Shown here piece by piece: positions 1-11,276 of a stretch of DNA of 64,000 nt. Positions within the stretch are counted from its first letter, which is position 1. Each line of letters starts with the position of its first letter. The notes under the pieces were generated by a model. The model saw nothing but the letters and a program-made list of their open reading frames with translations, did not search any database and was not told the origin of the DNA. The DNA is from Catenaria anguillulae PL171 (Eukaryota; Blastocladiomycota; Blastocladiomycetes; Blastocladiales; Catenariaceae): assembly GCA_002102555.1 (NCBI GenBank), contig MCFL01000051.1, positions 62,001-126,000 of the forward strand, read 5' to 3'. The translations under genes were made by a program, and so were the position numbers.

Positions 1-345
1 CCCAGCTCCAAATCGTCATGCTCCTCATCCTTGCCCGAGTACACAGACATGTGTGTCAAATATCCGCATGCCAGATCCGCCAGCCCCCAGAACTTGATCC
101 CCATTTCATGGGCTTCTTGGGCATGTACTGCTTCAACGACATGCGCCACTTGAATGGCACCATGACCTCGTCCGGTGATACGAATTCGCCCGGCGTGAAC
201 GCCGCCTTGAATGACCTGTTGAGGAACTCGAGAAAGCCCATCCGATGGTGCCGATGTCGGTGTTGCTGGTTCCAATGGAATGTTCCTAAGGGAACGGGAA
301 GGAACAACCACGTCATCGTGGGCAACTGCGCTGGGCGCAGCAACA
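1..345 (-). pseudogene. piggyBac-type transposase fragment, frameshifted
   Basis: The minus strand encodes a stretch typical of the DDE_Tnp_1_7 (piggyBac) catalytic core: a SPDEVMVPFKWR segment, where the family usually has a VDESMIPFKGR-like second-aspartate block, followed by SLKQYMPKKPMKWG. Near position 100 the frame breaks; continuing one base out of frame gives IKFWGLADLACGYLTHMSVYSG, exactly what follows in the family. A single missing base therefore separates the two halves. Upstream, the expected first half of the catalytic domain is absent and low-complexity Pro/Ala/Thr sequence appears instead. The 3' end runs off the window. I read it as a decayed or rearranged transposon copy; a sequencing indel could explain the frame break but not the missing half domain. 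Confidence 0.6.
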
Positions 346-745
346 GTTACGATGCCAATGTTGGACAGGCCAGCGGGGGTGGCGGGCACAGGTGCAGTGG
401 GCTCGGGGCCATTGGGCTCAGTGGCTGCAGCAACGGCCTCGCTGGTGGCGGCAACGGGCTCGGCGGCAACGGGTTCGGCAGCAACAGGCTGGCCAGCAAC
501 CAGCACACTTGTGGTGGCGGGAGCGGCAGCAATCGGCGCGGCGACGCGGTGGCGGTGGTAACTGGCTTGGATCCGTGGATGAGGCTGGCGAGCGCGGCGA
601 GGTTATGGATGGCGCGGCGGCATCCGTGGAGGGTGCGGTAGGATTCGTGACGGATGCCGGTGATGCTGTGAGTGAGGGGTAAACTGATCGTCGCAGTTAG
701 TTTGATTTCGCGTGGCATACACAGAACAATAACGAATTTGCTTAC

Positions 746-1052
746 CATTGTTGTTCGCATCACCACTTGTTCGATCAACGTCCATTGAATCTCGCTCATC
801 CTCTTCCGTGGCATCTGCGGCGACACTCGCATCTGCGGTACCATCCGTCGCATGATCCCCGCCCACAAGTCTCGCGACATTCTTGCGAATCTCGGCCAAA
901 TCCCACCCCCTTGGTTTGATCAGCAAGTCCGTTTGGCCGTTTGCGCTGGGAATTCGGATGCCAACGCCGCCCACAAGCTCGACTTTGACAATCGCGGCGT
1001 ACACGGCTGCAGCGCGTTCCCGCATCCAAGAAGGCACCTTGGTTTTTGCCAT
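746..1052 (-). CDS. Hypothetical first exon, possibly 5' part of the piggyBac-derived gene
   Basis: An ATG at 1052 opens a 102-codon exon beginning MAKTKVPSWMRERAA, followed by an alpha/beta-looking segment and an acidic Ala/Asp-rich tail. It ends at a good GTAAGC donor (745). A plausible acceptor lies near 667 and leads into Pro/Ser/Thr-rich sequence, which changes frame near 540 and then runs toward the transposase fragment. It could be the N-terminus of the transposase or an independent small gene truncated by the insertion. I recognise no domain. Composition and the clean donor support coding; nothing supports a function. Confidence 0.35.
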
Positions 1053-3448
1053 ACACCTTCCCTTGAGCAGAGACGTGATGCAGGTCTGAAAGCCGTTGAT
1101 CGTGGTGAGAGCCGCGCGGTTACTGAGCTGTTTGTGTGAATGTGCGAATGCAAACTGTGAGCGCCCATTTGAATTGGTGTTGAAATGCACTTGGTACGTA
1201 CGCGCGACTGAGAACAGTATAACCACATTCCTCGAACGAGTTGGTTACGTCAGTCAACATCTTGTCCAGATCCTGGGTCGCGCCGCATTTGAGACAGTTG
1301 AAGAGACTGGTGCAGGTGTTGGCAAGTTTGGGGCCACCGGTTCCATGGACGAGCCCAGGGCTTGAGCCGCGGGCGTATTGGGTAGGGTGGATGGTTCTGG
1401 CGTCGCTTGAGAAGATGATAAGTCGTGGGATGTGGCCGAAGAAATGGGAGCAGAGGCGGTAGTTGTTGGTGCAGGTGTGTTTGGGTCGGACGGTGGCGGT
1501 GCAAGCATGTCGCCAAATACAGTACGCGAGCTTGATAGCTGCTTTCTTTGAGTCGCTCTAGACGTCTACGCATGCACTCAACAATTGTCAATTGGAAGAG
1601 AACGAGCAATGGGAACAATGGGAGGAGCGCAGCACGTACTGCTCGTTCGTTGCCGATTGGAACTCAAGATCGGCGCAGCCGGCCGACGGCACCCTTCTTC
1701 TTGTCGAAATACGCACGCTCTTCCTTCGTTACCCCTGCACCAATCAAAATTCGCTCAACTACAGTCGAGCGAACGAAGCCATTCGGAATGGGAAAGTCTC
1801 TCAAAAGTGGCACAATGGCCTCCTCGGCAATCCAACCCACCCAGCACGTCCTTTGGCCAAACTTCATGTGTGCACTGACAAACGAGCCCCTAATACCCTT
1901 GCTGTTGGTTGATTCTTTTCGCAGGAAGATGACTGACGCCGTGGTTGTAAGCGTAGTGGCGCGTACGTACTCGCCGCAAATGTCGTGGGCGCCACACGAA
2001 CGGAGATGGTCTCGCACGATCATCGCGACTATGGGAAAAAGGCCTTGTTCCACTGAGCAAGAGGATGACGAGGTATAGCAGCGCTGGGATCATCAGGTTC
2101 GATGGCAGGGGTAGACCGTTTGGCGGTAGGTTGGCTAACCGCGGCCATGTCCATTCTCGCCTTTCGATTTCTTGGTTTTCGATTTCCCCATAGTTGAGAA
2201 ACATGGCAGCGCCCTGGCGTTGCGTTATTGTGCGGAAAGGGCGCCGCTGCAGTAACCGGTGACGCTGGGTGGTGGCCAGAATGAGCGGTAGATGTCCTGA
2301 CGTGCGGTGACGTTAAAGCGGCTGCGTGCGTAGTGGATAGGGGACGGGCATTGGTCGAGCTTGGCCAGGAGCGGAACGCGGGCGACGTTGGCGATTGGCC
2401 CATCCATGGCGCTAATGCATTGACGACCGTCTCATATGATGCGGTTGATGGCGGCTGGTCGATCGGCTAGGGAAGAAGAGTAGTGAGGCCGCGAGGGCGT
2501 CTTTCCGACTTCCGCTGAACGGCGGCTGCCTCTTGAGATGGAACTGCTTCCGCTTGGGCCAAGCTGTGCACATGGCGGCGATGCCGGCGGCCCGGGTGGC
2601 GATTGCCCATCGAACATGAGGCTACTTGGGGGGCAAGGCACAAGGTTCACATGGAGAATGGCATGAGGTTTGCGAGATTTTCGTTGATGTCCTATGTAAG
2701 CAAAAGTGATCTTTAGCGGACGCCGCTAGGATTTTTACTTCGTGACGATCGTCGATCGTGATCGGTATGGGCATGAAGCGTCTAGTTGATCGATAACGAT
2801 CGCGTCGTCGAGGATCAGCTTGATGCCCAAAGCAGGTCGGAGAGACAACTTGGGTAAAAGTGGACCGACCAGGATACTTAGAGCTGGGCACCCCCCCCCC
2901 CCCCCGAAAATTTTGCGGCTCTCTTACAGGGATTGGCGATCTGAACGACCAACAAGAGTGCGCGAACTGCACTCCACACTTAATCAATGGCGTCCTCATT
3001 TGGGCGCGCACGCATTGGCACCATCACACCTGACTCATCGCATCCATGATGGGAATAAATGGTCAATGATCGTTACGACTCAGTATTTATTTTTGCAAGT
3101 TTTGGATCATTGGTGGAATCGGCTGACGGGCAACTGCCGTGTTGGGGAGGCGAGGCACAGGCGTTTGAGATGCGCAAGGACTCCCAGCCTGTGCTTTCCT
3201 GGACCATGACCCCTGCCTGGAATGACAAAAAGTTGACGTTAATAGGGAAGAGCGGCTTCGAATGATAAATGAAGGCGACCATTGGACTTGCAGGTGCCGA
3301 CGTCAATGCCCATAGCCACTTCATGTTTGTTCGCATTGTCCTCACGCCAGTATCAGCAGTGTCAAGAGAACTGACCTATTTAACTTATTGTGCCGCCAAT
3401 AATACTCTGATTGCACACCCAAAGAATTCATCTACATAGTACCAAGCC
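1053..3448. other. Gene-poor stretch with unassigned ORF remnants
   Basis: No gene could be assigned. The best candidate is a minus-strand open frame at 2053-1664 (about 130 codons, balanced composition, no recognised domain), with a Pro/Ser/Thr-rich frame at 1508-1254 downstream and another open frame at 2403-2029 upstream. They are out of frame with one another, so they may be exons or remnants of one damaged gene, perhaps related to the neighbouring transposon debris. The interval also holds a 15-base C run and a GATC-rich patch around 2740-2820. Confidence 0.4.
2891..2905. repeat. Poly-C homopolymer (15 nt)
   Basis: Fifteen consecutive C residues lie in non-coding sequence, followed by AAAATTTT. 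It is by far the longest homopolymer noticed here and a likely site of length error or length polymorphism. Confidence 0.95.
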
Positions 3449-5475
3449 ATGATCTCGTCCACGGCCGACCTGTACGTTGCTGGTCGGAACCCGGTCCTTG
3501 ACCATCGCGGCCCAGCGGGCCCGGCACGCCCGTTTTCTGACAATGTCAACCTGGCTCGACCTGATCCGCTCTCCATACGAACCGACTACTTATCGCCAAG
3601 TGACATTGACGATGAAATCCTGCCCCGATTATCGGCCGTCAAGGCCAAAGCCGATGATTTCCTGCACCACTTGGACGTGCTCAAGGAAGCCACGCGCATG
3701 ACAATTGCAAGTTCGCTTGTGGACAGGCGGCATGCACGGCTCCCGAAATCCGAAAAGGTGATGCTACTCGAGACGCTCGTTGAGCGCGGGCGACAGGTGG
3801 GAGATGGTCGGCCATTGGACCAGCTTGCCGAGTCGGTGCTGGACGATATTCGCAGCTCCTTGTCTGCAACGACAAGTCAGGATGTAGGTCCAGAAAGCGG
3901 ACCGCGTATGTCAGCGCACAAAAGCACGTCTTCTCGACCTCCATTGTCAGCAGCAAGAACAGCGCCTACGAGTCCCTCGAAATCATCACCGAGCCGAGCC
4001 CGCAGGTACGATTCTGGTGAAGCAGAGCAAGCTCTCGCGTCGTTGGAGGCATTCAAGAAAAAGATTCGCGAGATGAAGGCGCAAGGGCTCAAAGTCGACA
4101 CTGTAATGGTCGAGCCGAGCATTATAAGAACCAAGTCCGTGATGTCGCCAAATCAGCGGACCAAGTCAACAAAGGTTGCCGCTGTTGGCCCCGAGGACGA
4201 GGATAGACCAGACTCACCGTGTCCACCGCCTGGAACTCCGCTGGCTGCGTGGGAACTCGAGCCGAGGCCAGCCAAGGTCAAGAAGCAACCGCCACCATCA
4301 ATTGCTCGCGAGCGTGCGCGGGATCCCAAGTCACACACGCTTCGAGAAGATGACGATGAGGCACACATGCAAGTCAAGTTCATTGCCCGCCCAGTTCCGC
4401 CGGCGTCACTAGTTCCAAAGTTTGACCAAATTATGCGCCAAGCAGAAGAGCGCCGCAAGCAACGAGTGCAAAAGGTCAAGAACGAGCTTCAGGGCAAAAT
4501 CAAGCCGTTTGCATTCGAGTACTCGTCCATGCTCAAGAAGCGGGTATACATACACGTGCTTCCTCCGCCTCCTGCGAGGGTCGATATGTCGTCATGACAC
4601 TGACCATTCTCCTTTTCGCATGTGGACAGAGAGAAGCTGCCAAGTCCAAGTCCGCTGCCGAACCGAACACCCACAAATGCAAACGTCCACCGCCACGCCC
4701 GAAATCCGCCCCAGCCAGTAGTCCATTGCGCCCACGTAAACCCTTGCCTCCCTCATCAAACGACCCGACACCCGACCACACGTTCCGCCCACGCATCAAC
4801 CCCACCATTCCCGACTTTGCCGCTAGCCACATGCACTTTTCTTGTCTGCTCGCGCGCTCGCGAAAGTCACACGCCCCGCCAACGCTGCGTCCGTTCCGCG
4901 GCGTCGAACTGCGCCAGCGCGTGTTTGAGGAGCGTAAGAAGCGGACGCTTGCGCGCGTCATGCACGAACTCAACAAGGACGTGCGGGCGTCGCCACGGGT
5001 GGGAAAAGCATGGAGTGACGCGGCAAAAGAAAGAGAGGTTGGGCCGACACCAAAGACGACCAGGGCGACGGAGTTGACATTGGCGGCGCGCAGGGCAAAA
5101 GAGGAAGCGCGCGCGAAACGCGCCGAGGACGAACGGTTGGCGCAAGCGCATCGCGCGGCAAAGGAGGCGGCCATGGCGGCTGTGATTCGCGAGGCCATGG
5201 ACAGTTCGGCGCACAAGCGAATGATTAAAGGTGCGGCAACTGGGAAGCAACAGGACCATGAACAAGGCGTGCGAGCAAGGAGACAGATGGCGCGGGCCAC
5301 AAGAGAGTATGCAACGTTTTTGGAAGCCATGGAGGCGAGACTGAGCGCACGGCCGTTGACGTTGGAGCAAGTGGGCGGGACCGAGGGGCCGAGCTTGAGG
5401 GAGCAGGCAAAGAGGGTTGCTGAAGAGAGTATGTTCAAGTTCCTCTCGACTGGGCTTTGGCAGCAAGTCTCCTAA
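3449..5475 (+). CDS. FAM161-family (UPF0564) centriole/cilium protein
   Basis: Two exons: 3449-4543, then 4630-5475, joined in phase 0 through a GTATAC donor and ACAG acceptor, giving about 646 residues. Near the end of exon 1 is the family signature: an F-x-A-R-P-V-P-P block, then a KFDQIMRQAEERRKQRV helix and a KPFAFE motif. Exon 2 carries a second signature block: FRPRINPTIPDF, a charged helix and a LRPFRG turn. The rest is low-complexity Ser/Pro sequence and long Arg/Lys/Glu/Ala helices, probably coiled coil. In animals FAM161A/B sit at the ciliary basal body and inner centriole and bind microtubules; a basal-body role in zoospores is inferred. A later donor at 4580 (GTCGAT) is also in phase, but GTATAC gives the better family match. 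The 3' end faces the convergent ETFDH gene. Confidence 0.75.
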
Positions 5476-5741
5476 CATCTAACATGACATTGAGCATGCA
5501 CAGAAATCGCAAAAATCTTGGCCGAGCTCGAGTTGGACTCGACATCGACAGAAAAGTGAGAAGCCATGATTGAAAGCGGAGTGACTCGACAAATAGACGC
5601 CAAATGTTGATTTGAATTTGATAAATGTACTATGGGGGTCAGAGAGGATGCAAAAGAAAACAACAAGCAACTCAAAGCAATCACGCGCGGCGCACAACAC
5701 GCCCAAAACCATGCCAACTGCGGATTTTGCTGAAAAGCAAA

Positions 5742-7762
5742 TCAGGTCAAGGTGTAGGTCGGACCACCACTGCCTTCTGGCGTTGTCCAATCAATGTTTT
5801 GGCTCGGGTCCTTGATATCGCACGTCTTGCAGTGGATGCAGTTTTGGAAGTTGATTTGGAACTTTTTGTCTGCCTTGGTGCCATCCGACAAGGTGTACGG
5901 CTGCTCGGCATCCACATACTCGTACACGCCCGCGGGGCAGAACTTTGCCTCTGGGCCGTCGTACTTTGGCAAGTTGACGCGCACTTGGACCTCGGGATCC
6001 TTTGGCCGGAGATGCGCGGGCTGCGAGTGGTTGTGGTTGGTGCCCGTGCGCGCGACATTGTCCAGCAAGTCAAACGAAAGCACGCCATCGGGTTTCGGGT
6101 ACTCGATGGGCGGGCACTGGTCCTTGGGCAACAAGCTTTCGTGGTCGCGGACCTTGTGCTGGAGCGTCCAGGGGACGCGCCCGCGCAAAATCATGGTTTC
6201 GAGCCCAGAGTAGAGCAGACCGCCCCACATGCCGAGCGGGTTGTGGAACGATGGGCGCACGTTGCGGATCTCGTTGAGTTCCTTGTGGATCCACGACTCT
6301 TCGAACGCCTTTTGGTAGCCTGCAAGGTGGATCGGGTCGACTTGGGGCTCTTCCGACTCGGTCACGGACGGCTGATCCTTGAGCATTCCGAAAGCCTGCT
6401 CGGCGGCAAGCATACCCGACTTCATGGCCGTGTGCGTGCCCTTGATCTTGGGCACGTTGAGGAATCCGGCTGCACACCCGACCAGGGCGCCACCGGGGAA
6501 AGCGAGCTGCGGAATCGACTGCAAGCCGCCCTCGTTGAGTGCGCGTGCTCCGTACGAGATGCATTTGCCGCCCTCGAGGTGCTTCGCAATCGCCGGATGG
6601 TGCTTGTACCGCTGGAATTCCATGTAGGGCCGCAAGTTGACGTTCCAGTAATCGAGGCCAACAACGAGGCCGACCGATACAAGATGACGCCCACCCTCGG
6701 CCGCGTCCGTCCAGTGGTAAAGGAACGAGCCACCATACGTCTTGTAGTCCATTGGCCACCCGATCGAGTGCATGACGAGCCCCGGCTGGTGCTTTTCCTT
6801 GGGCACCTCCCACACCTCCTTGAGGCCAATACCGTAGGTTTGGAACTGGTCGGGCTCGCGCAGGTTAAAGTGGCGGATGAGTTGCTTGGACAGCGACCCA
6901 TGGCATCCCTCGGCGAGCAGCGTGACGCGGGCGCGGATCTGCATGCCAGGCTCGAAATTGTCCGAGGGCGTGCCGTCCTTGTTGATGCCCATGTCGCCGG
7001 TTTGCACGCCGAGCAGCTTGGTTCCGTCGGCAGACAAGAGCGGCTTGGCGCCGGCAAAGCCAGGGTAGATTTCGACCTCAAGGGCTTCGGCTTGCTCGCC
7101 GAGCCATTTGGCGAATTGGTTGAGCGAGATGATGTAGTTGCCGTCATTGTGCATGTCGGGCGGAGCGGGCAGCGGGATGGCCGAGGATTTGGTGAGAAGC
7201 ATCATCTTGTCTTCCTTGACAGGGGTGTTGAGTGGTGCCTATGTACACGCAAACTGATGGATAAGTATGGACATACTTGGGTATGAAATGAGAAGTATGT
7301 GCGTAACGAATAACGTACGCCCATCTCCTTCCACTCGGGGAAGAGCTCATTCAATGCCCGCGGCTCCAACACGTTGCCCGACAACATGTGTGCACCAACC
7401 TCTGCGCCCTTTTCAATGACCATGACGCGAATCTCTTTGCCCTCTTGCTGAGCAAGCTGCTTGATGCGGATTGCTGCCGACAAGCCCGCGGGGCCAGCAC
7501 CGACAATAAGCACGTCCGTGTTGTCGACAAACCGCTCAACGTCGGCGAGCGGGTCATCGGCGACGGGTGTAGCGCGGTGCGCCGGACGGGACGTGTGCAT
7601 GGCACGGATCGGCGTGCGTACGGTGGCCGCGGCCGCAAGCCCATGGCGGTGCAAGGTCAAGCGACGGGCGATGGCCGGAACGGACCGGGACGCGGTGGTG
7701 GCCACGGCGCGGCGTGAGGCGGCAGCGGCCGAGACCGAGACGGTGCGTGCGAGCAGTGACAT
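5742..7762 (-). CDS. ETFDH: Electron transfer flavoprotein-ubiquinone oxidoreductase, mitochondrial
   Basis: Two exons (7762-7319 and 7238-5742; GTACGT donor, ATAG acceptor, phase 0) give about 646 residues, close to the roughly 620 of animal enzymes. The first 60 residues are Arg/Ala/Ser-rich without acids, as in a mitochondrial presequence. Next comes the FAD dinucleotide fold, [17 protein letters not shown], then the substrate region with [11 protein letters not shown], and at the C-terminus the 4Fe-4S ligands: CPAGVYEY followed by [18 protein letters not shown]. The enzyme passes electrons from matrix acyl-CoA and amino-acid dehydrogenases, via ETF, to ubiquinone in the inner membrane. 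It is transcribed divergently from RRP9. Confidence 0.95.
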
Positions 7763-8188
7763 TGTGGTATGTGTATTGCCGTCTGAACGTGAACGTTAAG
7801 GGGATAGCTGGACCGTACCAGTGGAGGCGGCGTTGGTGTCGTTGGCACACAGAGAGCTGAGATCGAATCGATCCAAAGATGTGAAAAGCACACTCACTGT
7901 CCGATCCAAAGTGGTTTGGCGAATGCCCAGTGGGGCCCAGGCCCTCGGCGCCGCCTTCTGGACGTGCGGAGTGATGCCACCCCAACATCGCGAACACTCC
8001 AGGAACATGCCGGAAGAGAAACGCGTGAAAACCGTCGCACGCTGGTGTGCCATCACGCTGTGTCACGTGAGCACGAATGCAATATTGGCGAGAGTCAGCT
8101 CGTCTCGTCGACTGCCAATGGATGACAGTATGGAGCGTATTGGCAATGCATTCAGCCCACTCGCCACTGCCAAGCGCACACAAACACA
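7763..8188. promoter_or_regulatory. Divergent intergenic region between ETFDH and RRP9
   Basis: These 426 bases separate two outward-facing start codons and must contain both promoters and 5' leaders. I see no long open frame, no clear TATA box and no recognised factor site. A TGTCACGTGAGC stretch around 8058 contains a CACGTG E-box-like hexamer, an ordinary candidate site. Confidence 0.5.
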
Positions 8189-10008
8189 ATGAAGGACAAG
8201 TTTTTTGCCGCAGAACCGAAAAAGCGTCCCAAGAAGCGGCCCGCCTCTGCAGCCGGGGCCGCAGACTCGGACTCTGCGTCTGCCGCCACCAAGGCCAAAC
8301 GCTCACGATCCAACCCGGCCGTTTCCTCCTCGTCGTCTGCGCTCAAGGCAAAACCGAAACCATCCAAACGCGCCGCTGCCGCCGACGCCGACATTTCCGG
8401 CTCCGACTCTGACCCAGAAGCCGACAATGTGGGCGACGGCATCGACATTGACCGCACCGTCTACTCAAAGGACGACGAGGACTCTGCGGATGAGGATGGC
8501 AACCGGGAGTCGGCGGCTGAGAAGCGGCTACGGCTTGCGAAGGCGTACCTCGATCAGGTCAAGGGTGCTGCTGCTCGCAAGGCTGGGTTTGAGGGCGACG
8601 ATCTGGATGCAGAGGAAATGGATCGTGATTTGATTGCCGAGCGGTTGCGCGACGATGCGGTATGTGTATTCTCGTCTTGCATTTCTCTTTCCTTTTCACC
8701 ACACATAAACTGACTGACTTAATTGGTGCCCAACAACAGCTCGAATCCCGCGGCCGCCTCTGGCGCACACTTGCCTCCCAGTACCTCCACACACTCCCGA
8801 TCGAACCCACCAAATTCCCGCGCGGCCACCAGCAATCCCTGACATGCTTGGCCGTGTCACCTAACCGCGCATACGTCTTTTCCGGGAGCAAGGACGGTTC
8901 CATTATCCAGTGGAACGCCGCCACAAAGCGCAAGGAACGTACGCTTCTCGGGCTCGTGAAATCCGCGCCGGCAGACCTGGCCGCCAAGGGCCACACACGC
9001 GATGTACTGTGCCTTGCGGCCAACGGCCAATACCTTGTGTCGGGTGGCAACGACCACAAGCTCAACGTGTGGGCCATGCCCAACCTCGACCATGTCCGCC
9101 AGTTCAACTCGCACCGTGACGCAGTCACTGGGTGTGTCATTCGCAAAGGCACGCCGCATTTGTACACGTCGTCGCGCGATCGCACCGTCAAGACGTGGAA
9201 CTTGGACGAGATGACCTATGTCGAGACGCTGTTTGGACACCAGGATCCCGTCGCTGCGATTGACACGGTCAACAAGGAACACTGTGTGACTGCTGGTGGC
9301 CGCGACAAGACAATGCGCTTGTGGAAGATTGTCGAAGAGTCGCAGCTCCTGTTTCGCGCGTCCCACTTTCACGGGTCGCTCGATGTGGTGTGGCAAGTGA
9401 CTGAGGACTTGTTTGTGTCGGGCGACGACCACGGCCACATTTCGCTGTGGCACACGGGCAAGAAGAAGGCCGTGTTTACCATTCACCACGCTCATGGATA
9501 CGTCCCGCAGTCGGAGCAGGATGTCGAGCTGGGCCTACCGCGCAAGCCTTACTGGATCACGGCACTCGCGGGCATCAAGTTTGCTGACATCATGTTCTCG
9601 GGGTCTTGGTCGGGCGAAATCAAGGCATGGCGTATTGACCGTGTGGCGCAAAAGATTGTGGCCGTTGGTACCTTGCCCGTGGTTGGATGCGTGAACGCTT
9701 TGACTGTGGTCGAGCCCGTGAGTTTCCCCGCCGCGTTTGAGAATGCCGAGCAAGCAGAGGTGGCCAAGGTCGACAGGATGTCCCAGGACCCCGAGCACGC
9801 CATTGTCGTGTATGCCGGTGTGGGCCAGGAGCATCGTGATGGCAGGTGGTGGAGGGTCAAGGAGGCCAGGAACACCGTGTACGAATTTGTGTTGCGGCCA
9901 AAGGTGCCAAAGTTGTCAGAGGCAAAGAAGAAGCAAACCTTGATTCGGTCCGCTATTGCGGGCGAGGCAGACGATGCCGATGCCGATGATGGCGAGTTTG
10001 CGTGGTAA
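8189..10008 (+). CDS. RRP9: U3 snoRNP protein Rrp9 (U3-55K), WD40
   Basis: Exons 8189-8659 and 8740-10008 (GTATGT donor, CAACAG acceptor, phase 0) encode about 579 residues. The N-terminus is Lys-rich then acidic, as expected of a nucleolar protein; the helix EKRLRLAKAYLDQVK is the conserved element just before the beta-propeller. Exon 2 contains WD repeats beginning near FPRGHQQSLTCLAVSP and including GGNDHKLNVWAMP, SSRDRTVKTWNLDE and AGGRDKTMRLWKI, ending with a short charged tail. Rrp9 binds the box B/C motif of U3 snoRNA and is needed for early 18S rRNA processing. Match and length are normal and I see no defect. Confidence 0.93.
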
Positions 10009-10085
10009 TGTGTTCAGGTGCTTTGTGTCATCGTTTTTCTCTACATCCGGCTCAAAATGTATATTATCTCCACTCGTGCACTTTT

Positions 10086-11050
10086 TCACATGACGACACA
10101 ATCCAATTTGCGCACAGACTTGCGTGATGCATTTGAGCTCACGCTTTTGCGCCTCTGCTTTTTACCTGACGTGGTCAGCGTGCCCAGTGACGCGACCGAC
10201 AAGCGGCGCACAATGGTGTTGACTTGTGTGCTGTCGGCCGTGCGGCCCATGAGCCGGCTGGCCAGGTCGAGAATCATGGAGTAGACCGTCTCTGCAATGC
10301 GCGCGGAAGTGATGTAGTTGAGCACGTCGTGGTCTTCTGCCCAAGAAGTGTGCAGAGGTTGAGGTACCATGCGCAAGCCAGCAAGGTCGGCTGTGAATTT
10401 ATACGAGGGTGAGCTTGATTGATTAAGTTAACAATGTTCAACGCTTAAGCGACAACGCACACTTGTTTCCGACAACTGCCATCAAAGGAATCCTCGCCTG
10501 CGGATCCGGCCGAGGTTTACGTGGACGATACTCTGCCTCGCCTCCTCCTGCTCCCCACCCACCCCCGCCGCTCGTTCCAAACTCGTCTTCTGCCGCATTG
10601 GCCGCATTCCCATTGATGTTGCCTGACCCATTGCCCATTCCGCACACACGCTCCACCAAGTGGAACCATTGTGTCAGGGACTTGAAGGTGGACGGTTGCG
10701 TCAGGTCGTACACGAGCAAGATTGCATCGGCGTCAATCAAGGCGTTGGGCAGACCACGCGAGTGCAGCATGGATCCGGCAACATCCCACAACTGGACCGT
10801 GCACGGTGTCGAATCTAGATGCGGGATTGCTCCTCAGTTGGACACTCACCATACATACTTGAGTCTGGCCATTATACATTATTGGCAGCGCACCTGCGAG
10901 TTTGATGGGCTTTTCAAAGACGTCGAGGCCGGGTGTCGGTTGGTAGTGGACCGAAAAGCGGTCATAGACAAAGCGATGAATGACGCTCGTTTTCCCAGAA
11001 CACGCGTCGCCAACGAGCACAATCTTGACTGTTTTGAGAAACTCTTTCAT
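10086..11050 (-). CDS. RAB28-like small GTPase with CaaX box
   Basis: Three exons (11050-10855, 10814-10461, 10390-10086), all phase 1, give about 284 residues. G1 is VGDACSGKT, switch I contains the TPGLDVF threonine, G3 is WDVAGSM (RAB28 has WDIGGQ in place of the usual WDTAGQ), and G4 is created by splicing as NKSDL. The C-terminus is LDCVVM, a CaaX box as in RAB28, which is farnesylated instead of carrying the usual Rab double cysteine. An insertion of about 45 residues rich in Gly/Asn lies between the VYDLTQPSTF helix region and G4. In animals RAB28 works with the BBSome/IFT system in cilia. The first intron would be only 40 nt, so that junction is the least certain. Confidence 0.8.
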
Positions 11051-11276
11051 TTTCAATTGTGTCAAGAGTGTGGCATTTGTAGTTCATGGATTGACGTTTG
11101 CAGTTTCAATTGCATCAAGTTATTGTCCGCATCACATGGAAAACGTATGTATTCGTGAGGAGTTGTTATAAAGTACACGCGGATTTCGGAACGGAAGGCG
11201 ACACACCACACACTGCCACACCAAATACAACAAGAAGGATCACACCAAGTCAGACAACACAGTCACTCTCAACGCT

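Noticed and set aside
2740-2820. Dense GATC/CGATCG patch as a possible replication or methylation signal
   Set aside because: Non-coding, short, no known fungal counterpart; nothing beyond local composition supports it.
4580-4629. 50-nt intron with GTCGAT donor in the FAM161-like gene
   Set aside because: The upstream GTATAC donor at 4544 is also in phase, closer to common donors, and gives a better join after KPFAFE...LKKR.
5625-7286. A 553-codon open frame on the plus strand
   Set aside because: It is the antisense of ETFDH exon 2. GC-rich codon bias opens the opposite strand; no domain is present.
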